Assembly (NCBI GenBank): GCA_030613445.1
Contig: JAUWLY010000017.1
Location: 1 to 17,123, forward strand
Direction of reading: 5' to 3'
DNA length: 17,123 nucleotides
DNA from: Candidatus Stahliibacteriota bacterium
Lineage (GTDB): Bacteria > Hydrothermota > Tepidihabitantia > SM23-42
Shown: positions 1-5,500 of the stretch, piece after piece
Numbering within the stretch: the stretch's first letter is position 1
How the letters are laid out: the number at the start of each line of letters is the position of its first letter
The notes under the pieces: model-generated
The model's database searches: none
Told to the model about the DNA's origin: nothing
Seen by the model: only the letters and a program-made list of their open reading frames with translations
Program-made: the position numbers and the translations under genes

Positions 1-1
1 A

Positions 2-238
2 ATAGAATCAGCCGGTCAGATCTCTTATATAGATGAGTCAAGGTGCAGCGGCTGTGCCGCGTGTGTTACTGTTTGTGCTTACAATGCCATCACAATAGAT
101 GAAGAGTGCAGAATAGCAGTAATTAATGAAGCCTTGTGTAAAGGGTGCGGAGTCTGTGCATCCACCTGCAGGGGTACAGCCATTAAACTGCACGGCTTTG
201 AAGATGAACAGATATTAAAAATACTTAATACTGTATAA
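2..238 (+). CDS. hdrA: HdrA-like heterodisulfide reductase subunit A, C-terminal fragment
   Basis: The frame is open from the window edge to a TAA and encodes the last 78 residues of a longer protein. It contains two successive ferredoxin clusters of the form CxxCxxCxxxC (CSGCAACVTVC and CKGCGVCASTC), each followed by the usual A-I-x-I/L strand, which should bind two [4Fe-4S] clusters. This is the C-terminal arrangement of HdrA, the FAD and iron-sulfur electron-bifurcating subunit of soluble heterodisulfide reductase-like complexes. The MvhD-type gene 16 bases downstream strongly supports that reading, because HdrA and MvhD are physical partners. The FAD domain lies outside the window, so another polyferredoxin-type oxidoreductase cannot be fully excluded. 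Confidence 0.82.
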   Translation: MESAGQISYIDESRCSGCAACVTVCAYNAITIDEECRIAVINEALCKGCGVCASTCRGTAIKLHGFEDEQILKILNTV

Positions 239-254
239 AAGGGGATAGGATATT

Positions 255-722
255 GTGAAGGAAGATAACTGGGAACCTAAAATTGTAGCTTTTCTATGCA
301 ACTGGTGTTCATATGCAGGCGCTGATACATGTGGTGGAGCTCGATTACAGTATCCACCCAACCAGCGACTGATCCGCACGATGTGCAGCGGACGGGTTCA
401 TGAAGAATTCGTCCTCCATGCATTTCAAAAGGGTGCACCCATGGTTGTTGTATCTGGGTGTCATTATGTTGACTGTCACTACATCGATGCTAACCGATGG
501 ACCCAGAAGAGAGTGGAAAAGCTCTGGGATAAATTGGAAAAATGGGGTATACGTCCAGAAAGGTTGTTGCTTGAATGGATTAGCGCAGCTGAAGGTCAAA
601 GATTCCAGAAGACCATGCAGGATATTGAAGAACTGAGAAAGAGAGTGACAAAAGAAGAAATCGAATACACGATAAAGGTCCTGACTGAAGAAGAAGAGAA
701 GAAGAAAGCAAAGAAGAAATAG
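255..722 (+). CDS. mvhD: MvhD-like F420-non-reducing hydrogenase iron-sulfur subunit
   Basis: This 155-residue protein matches the MvhD family (hydrogenase delta subunit), which carries a [2Fe-2S] centre and passes electrons between a hydrogenase or dehydrogenase and HdrA. Visible family marks are C15-x2-C18 in FLCNWCSYAGAD, C26, C44 in RTMCSGR, and the closing pair C69/C74 in GCHYVDCHY. The C-terminus is a charged helix ending in a Lys/Glu tail. The start is GTG at 255, with AGGA four bases upstream and only 16 bases after the hdrA stop, so the two genes are surely cotranscribed. No HdrB, HdrC or hydrogenase subunit follows. The real electron donor and acceptor must be encoded upstream or elsewhere. 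Confidence 0.9.
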   Translation: MKEDNWEPKIVAFLCNWCSYAGADTCGGARLQYPPNQRLIRTMCSGRVHEEFVLHAFQKGAPMVVVSGCHYVDCHYIDANRWTQKRVEKLWDKLEKWGIRPERLLLEWISAAEGQRFQKTMQDIEELRKRVTKEEIEYTIKVLTEEEEKKKAKKK

Positions 723-727
723 ATACT

Positions 728-840
728 GTCATCGCGAGGAGTGTAACGACGAAGCGATCGCAGTTTCAGACTAATAGGGATTGCCACGTCCCGATTTATC
801 AGATCCAATATTTTTCAAGAAAATCGGGACTCGCAATGAC
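728..840. repeat. Palindromic intergenic repeat
   Basis: Outer arms at 728-738 (GTCATCGCGAG) and 830-840 (CTCGCAATGAC) are complementary except for one position. An inner pair, GTCCCGATTT at 788-797 and AAATCGGGAC at 821-830, is perfect with a 23-base loop. The phrase GCGAGGAGTGTAACGACGAAGC next to the left arm resembles dispersed 'GCGAGGAGCGAAGCGACGAAGC' repeats found in many uncultured and anaerobic bacteria (recollection, not a search). The element sits between mvhD and the zinc-ribbon gene and ends just before the latter's ribosome binding site. Confidence 0.75.
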
Positions 841-856
841 GACACCAGGAGGCGTC

Positions 857-1012
857 ATGGAAGAAAAGGACTTCAAATGCTTGAGATGCGGCGCAATTAA
901 TAAATACCCTTATGAAAAAGGTAAGATGATAGAAAGGCAATGCCCCAAGTGCGGTTCCAACAGCATTCGTATAGTGAAAGAGAAAGAAGCCAACAAAGAA
1001 CAAAAGAAATAA
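857..1012 (+). CDS. Small zinc-ribbon protein (51 aa)
   Basis: ATG at 857 is preceded by a perfect AGGAGG at 847-852, four bases away, and the frame closes with TAA after 51 codons. Two CxxC knuckles (C8-L-R-C11 and C29-P-K-C32) are spaced 17 residues apart, as in rubredoxin-like or TFIIB-type zinc ribbons that bind one Zn(II). The tail is Lys/Glu-rich. Such mini-ribbons are found as regulators or as parts of larger complexes, and the sequence gives no clue to a partner. The strong ribosome binding site and the regular ribbon spacing support a real gene despite its small size. Confidence 0.8.
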   Translation: MEEKDFKCLRCGAINKYPYEKGKMIERQCPKCGSNSIRIVKEKEANKEQKK

Positions 1013-1019
1013 TCTATAC

Positions 1020-1054
1020 AGGAGCTTAAATTGGTGATGTATTTACAGCTATGA
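1020..1054 (+). promoter_or_regulatory. Shine-Dalgarno plus 7-codon leader ORF before the ROK kinase
   Basis: AGGAG at 1020-1024 lies six bases before TTG (1031), which is followed in frame by GTG and ATG. That frame ends at TGA 1052-1054, one base before the ROK ATG at 1056. The ROK gene has no Shine-Dalgarno at a useful distance from either of its possible ATGs (1056, 1062). A short translated leader feeding ribosomes to the kinase start by termination and re-initiation would explain the layout. Alternatively, TATGAT at 1050-1055 could be a -10 box for a leaderless start at 1062, but no good -35 is seen. Confidence 0.35.
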
Positions 1055-1055
1055 T

Positions 1056-2033
1056 ATGACCATGGGTAAGAGATATTGCATTGGTGTGGACGTCGGCGGG
1101 ACAAATATAAAGTCTGCACTCATAAAAGATGGTAAGATCATCAAACGAGCAAAAGTTTTAACCCATGCTGAGCAGGGACCAGACACTGTTGTCGATCAGA
1201 TAAAAAATGCTATTCAGATCTTTACAAAACCTATATCACACATCGGTATCGGTATCGCAGGCATTATCGATTCTAAGAAAGGAATTGTCAGATACTCACC
1301 TAATCTTGCCGGCTGGACTAATGTAAAGCTTGCCCAGACAATTAATAAAAAATTTAAAGTGCCAGTTAAGATCCTCAATGACGTGAATGCGATATGCTTG
1401 GGAGAGTGGAAATTTGGTGCGGGCAAGGGATACAATAATATATTTCTTTTTACTCTTGGCACGGGTGTTGGTGGTGCTGCTGTATGCGAAGGCAAGCTAT
1501 TATTTGGCGCAAATGGTTTTGCCGGAGAGTTTGGTCACTCCATGATTAAGTATGATGGTAAGAGATGTACTTGCAATCAGTTTGGTCATCTTGAGGGATA
1601 TGTAAGTGCGCGCTATATCGTTGCACGTACACGCCGCAGGATAAAAAAACAAAAAAGTAGCCTGAGAAAATACAAAAAGATAACGCCACGCATTATTGCA
1701 CAAGAAGCAAAAAGGGGTGATATTCTTGCTAAAGAGATATTCGCTGAGATTGGGTTCTATATCGGTGTCGGTTTATCGAATATCATTTCTTTGTTTGACC
1801 CTGAGGTGATCATTGTTTCAGGCGGTATCTCAAGGGCGGGAAAGGTCCTGTTTGAATCTATGAGAAAGACAGCAGAGCAGCGAATCATGGGTGCTCAATA
1901 CCGTAAGTTCAAAATCATCCCGGGTAAGCTCGGCGATGATGCGGGGATACTCGGCGCGATGTATTTTGCAAGGAACTTCTCGACTTCCTCTACACGACTT
2001 AGCGGACAAGCGCTCCGCTCGCTCGAAGATTAA
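1056..2033 (+). CDS. ROK-family sugar kinase (glucokinase-like)
   Basis: Members of the ROK family phosphorylate glucose, N-acetylglucosamine, N-acetylmannosamine or related sugars with ATP in the cytosol. There is no N-terminal helix-turn-helix, so this is a kinase, not a ROK repressor. Visible marks are the phosphate loop DVGGTN (residues 12-17), the catalytic Asp in LNDVNA (D109), GTGVGG (135-140), and the ROK zinc site with H161, C171 and C173. The third Cys of the family consensus CxCGxxGCxE is His here (CTCNQFGHLE, H178), and E180 is kept. The substrate cannot be told from sequence. The last 18 or so residues (from about F308) are Ser/Arg-rich, unlike a ROK tail, and are encoded by the hairpin repeat that follows. 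The native C-terminus has probably been replaced. Confidence 0.88.
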   Translation: MTMGKRYCIGVDVGGTNIKSALIKDGKIIKRAKVLTHAEQGPDTVVDQIKNAIQIFTKPISHIGIGIAGIIDSKKGIVRYSPNLAGWTNVKLAQTINKKFKVPVKILNDVNAICLGEWKFGAGKGYNNIFLFTLGTGVGGAAVCEGKLLFGANGFAGEFGHSMIKYDGKRCTCNQFGHLEGYVSARYIVARTRRRIKKQKSSLRKYKKITPRIIAQEAKRGDILAKEIFAEIGFYIGVGLSNIISLFDPEVIIVSGGISRAGKVLFESMRKTAEQRIMGAQYRKFKIIPGKLGDDAGILGAMYFARNFSTSSTRLSGQALRSLED

Positions 2034-2170
2034 ATAAAATGAGGTTACTCGAAGGATAAGTTACTGTTCGAGCGAAGTCGAGAACGTACATTAAAGTACT
2101 TCTCGATTCCCTCTCGTAAACTCGAGGTCACTCGAAGGATAAGTATTAGTGTTCGAGCTTGTCGAGAACC
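1974..2170. repeat. Cluster of related hairpin repeats, left of the GIY-YIG gene
   Basis: Repeated phrases include CTTCTCGA (1976-1984 and 2099-2106), ACTCGAAGGATAAGT (2047-2061 and 2130-2144, an 83-base direct offset) and GTTCGAGC...GTCGAGAAC (2066-2085 and 2151-2169). Within one unit, TCGAGAACGTAC (2078-2089) pairs with GTACTTCTCGA (2096-2106) around a six-base loop with one bulge. An outer TTCGAG/CTCGAA pair (2067-2072/2131-2136) extends the fold. The first unit overlaps the end of the ROK kinase gene. Units differ by substitutions and small gaps, so they are an old or degenerate family. Confidence 0.8.
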
Positions 2171-2176
2171 TCATTC

Positions 2177-2443
2177 TTACACCCATTTGCCCCATTTACC
2201 ACTAATGAGTTTGCGTTTTTTCTTCTGACTCCAGTCTTTGATTTGACGTTCCCTTCTTCTTGCTTGTTCAAGGTCATCATATTCTTCTAAATAAACCAGT
2301 TTTTTAGGTTTGTGTTTTGTTGTGTACTTAGACCCAAGTCCTGATAGATGTTGAGTCCAGCGCTCATCGGGTTTCCATGTCATTCCAGTATAATAGGTTT
2401 TATTTTCGCATTCGATTATATATACATACCACTTCCACTGCAT
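2177..2443 (-). CDS. Small stand-alone GIY-YIG nuclease domain protein
   Basis: The 88-residue protein is one GIY-YIG domain. YVYII (6-10) and YYTG (17-20) stand for the GIY and YIG strands. R28 in PDERW, H32, and the late Glu in ARRRERQIKDW (E65) occupy the catalytic positions. Length and order match the UPF0213/YhbQ type, whose biological role is poorly known. The domain is a DNA endonuclease fold shared with UvrC and homing nucleases. ATG at 2443 has GAAAGG seven bases upstream. The gene has no partner gene: it lies alone between copies of the same hairpin repeat (ending at 2170 and starting again at 2473), which suggests that gene and repeats are functionally or historically linked. Confidence 0.88.
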   Translation of the reverse strand: MQWKWYVYIIECENKTYYTGMTWKPDERWTQHLSGLGSKYTTKHKPKKLVYLEEYDDLEQARRRERQIKDWSQKKKRKLISGKWGKWV

Positions 2444-2472
2444 TGTACAACCTTTCAGTAGTCAGATTTTAT

Positions 2473-2550
2473 TGTTCGAGCGGAGTCGAGAACGTACATT
2501 AAGGATCTTCTCGATGCATCCCTCGCGAAGCTCGGAACTTACTCGAAGAG
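2473..2550. repeat. Hairpin repeat copy, right of the GIY-YIG gene
   Basis: Bases 2473-2502 match 2065-2094 at all but one position, including the shared phrase GTCGAGAACGTACATTAA. The copy goes on to CTTCTCGA (2507-2514) and ACTCGAAG (2541-2548), in the same order as the left-hand unit. The orientation is the same as on the left, so the GIY-YIG gene is bracketed by direct copies. The 40 bases between this copy and the A2M stop (2551-2590) hold a loose TACGC-type phrase and nothing else recognisable. Confidence 0.8.
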
Positions 2551-2590
2551 TATGTTTTCGCCCTACGCGCTACTCTTTACGCATTACGTT

Positions 2591-5500
2591 TTACTTGACC
2601 ACCAGTCTTCTTTGCCTGTTATACCCAAACACCTCAGGTGTATACATCTCCTCGGCTTTAGTTGGTGGCATTGTAAAGTTCCCAAATGTCATTGCTCGTA
2701 CGAGATAGGAGAAGGTATGCTCACCTGCTCTTAAGGCATCAGCAAACAAAAGAACTTTTTCATCATAGATTTCCCAGTGGTCAAATGTACCCCATGATGG
2801 ATAGTAATAGTAGTAGTCCTCATACTCACCACCATAATAATCTTCTACATAATATTCATCATAATAGTCCATATTACCATCCATCATTTTGAGGAGTTGT
2901 TTGCTTTCAGTATCAAATGATGTATTTATGACCTCAACACCAGCTGGAAGCGGATCATCGACTACTACGAAATTACGTTCTTGGGGTGTAATAATGCTGA
3001 GCGTTACCTTGTAGATTTTACCGGCGCTCAATTCATCACCAGAGAGTCCGTCAGCAAGCGGCTCCACCACTTTGAATACTGCGAGACCTTCATCCCGTGG
3101 TTTGAGTTCGCGCGTGGGGGCGTAAAGCATGCGCAGACCATAGTATAGTCGTCCGTCACCACTCTTTTCAATATTAACCGGCAGTTTTTTGCCTTTTGTC
3201 AGATCACCTAATGGTACTTCTTTTCTTCGTATCTGTAGTTCCCTGCCTTTGAAGATCTCTTTTAGGATTTCCTTATTCTCAAGATAGACAGTTGCCATGA
3301 AATTGGGGGTTTGCTTTTCGTAGATTCTAAAATATGTATTGAATGCATCAAAGACATAGATATTTTCTTGAGTTGAACGCCATCGACCGATTTTCCTTTC
3401 GGTTACTAACCACTTGATTATCTTTTCTGCATTGGTGAACTCACCACCGGTTTCCAGGAGCGCCTGGAGAATGAGCGCTGTTGTTCTAACATTGGAGTGC
3501 CATATCCAAGCCATACCGATTGCATCTGGTTCTTCAAAGTGAGCAGTAGTGGGAGCCATCTTTATTTTATTGAGGATCATCCTCCGTAGTTCTTTCCTGT
3601 AATATGAATTTCCGTAGATATGAGCTGATTTCAGCAACAAGGTTTTGCCAAAAAGCGAGATCTGGTCACGTTTTTCAAAAAGTCTGGACATGTAACCGTG
3701 GTCGTAGACATCACACAGAACGAGTGAATACAGGATAAAGCATTTGGTGGTGAGTTGAACATTTTTATTATAGGGATATTCCCAATCAACATCGCTGCGG
3801 CGCAGTACGTCTTTCAAGTAGTCTATTGCTCTATTGAGCATGTTTGGGTCAACGTAATAGCCTTTCTTTTTTGCTTTTGCGAGCGCATTTACAACATAAG
3901 CAGTTAACCATGGTGATGGATACCAGGAATCCGGCCAGAACTTGAAGCCACCATTGTAATGTTGGAAATCTTTGAAGTCTCTTAGAGTATTTTGGACTTC
4001 TTTTCTAAGGTCTTTGCCCTTCAGTTCAGAAAGGCCAAAAGAATTGATTAAATCTTCAGCGATGATGAACGGTAGAATCCTCGATGTCTTCTGTTCAAGA
4101 CACTCATACGGATACTTAATAAGGTATTCAACACCACCTTCAAGTCCGACAAGTGCTGATGACGAAGTTGTAAACTCAATATAGCCAACATCTGGGTATA
4201 TGTCTTTTGGTACAGTGATTGCTTCAGTGATTTTGTCTATGGTCTGGCTATACAATGCAACAGCTTCGGTCAGACGCGGTGAGATCACCGGTATTTTTAA
4301 TTCAACGCCATCTGATTCTTGACCCATAGTTACTTTGAATCTGAAGGTTGCTTGACCGACCTCGTGGGCGCGGTACTTAAAGCGTACTTCTTTTTCTTGA
4401 CCATCAGGGATCTCCAGCGTTTTTTTACTTTCATTAACGAGTGTGATATTATCCGCCGATGCTTCGACTACTACCTTACCAGAAACATTCGTATTATTGT
4501 GGACGACAATACCGGCTTCGAATTCATCGCCGAGCCGTGCAAATCTGGGTAATGCTTCAAGAAGTAAGAGCGGTTTTTTCACCCGGATCTTTGAATCACT
4601 TGAGCCAAAACAAGAAGCCTTAGTGTGTCCGACTACCATGAGCCGGAAGGTCGTAAGATTATCGGGTAATTTGAAGCGTATTACTGCTTCACCTTTTGAA
4701 TTCGTATAGATACGAGCATTATAATATGCGGTTGTTAAGAATTCAGAGCGGTAGGCAAAGGGCGCCGCCGCGGCTCCGCCGCCGCCACGGTTCTCGCCTT
4801 TTTCATCATAACTTCTTTGACCTATGATATGCAGTCGGCTCTCGGCAGTTTGTACAGAGAGCAGTCTGGAGCCATAGAACATGGGAAATGGGTCTGGTGT
4901 TTCAAAACCAATAAGATTCAGTACCCCAACGTCTACTACTGCGAGGATGACCTCTGATTTGACCCCCTGACCTTTATGATCAGCGACCTTCAGTTTCACC
5001 GTCACTGAATCTTGAGGCCTATACTCATCTTTGTTAGTAGTAATTGTAATATCAAGATGTTTTGTGCCAGGATCCACCTTAAGATTTGTGTAACCAATTT
5101 TAAAAGATGGTTTGCCAATATCCTTACCTGCTTCATCAAATTTGTCAAAACCTTTTCTACCTTGGATGAGGATAACGGAAACATAGACATTGGGTAAGTA
5201 ATTTTCATCAATCGCGATTTCAATGAGATCACTCGATCCAATTAGCTCCTGAGTAAATCTGTCAATAATGAACTCACGTTCAATTGTAACTAAGGCAAGG
5301 GCTTTTTCATAGGGCGACTTAACGAGTATTTTTGCGACATCTCCAGGTCTGTACTTTTCTTCATCCGGGATAATCTCCACGTGGTCGTCATCGCTTCTTC
5401 GCCACGATATATAGCCAGCACCAGTTACGTAAAAGTAAGTACTTGTAATGATTGTATTGTTACGGGAATCCTTACCCTGAGCCTTGATTATGTAGAAGCC

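Noticed and set aside
2041..2170. Possible CRISPR array from regularly spaced repeats
   Set aside because: Units differ from each other, contain internal hairpins with no unique spacers of constant length, and no cas genes are present.
2177..2443. GIY-YIG gene as a homing endonuclease in an intron or intein
   Set aside because: The gene lies between two complete convergent genes and not within a split host gene; the 88-residue size fits UPF0213-type proteins and lacks a DNA-recognition domain.
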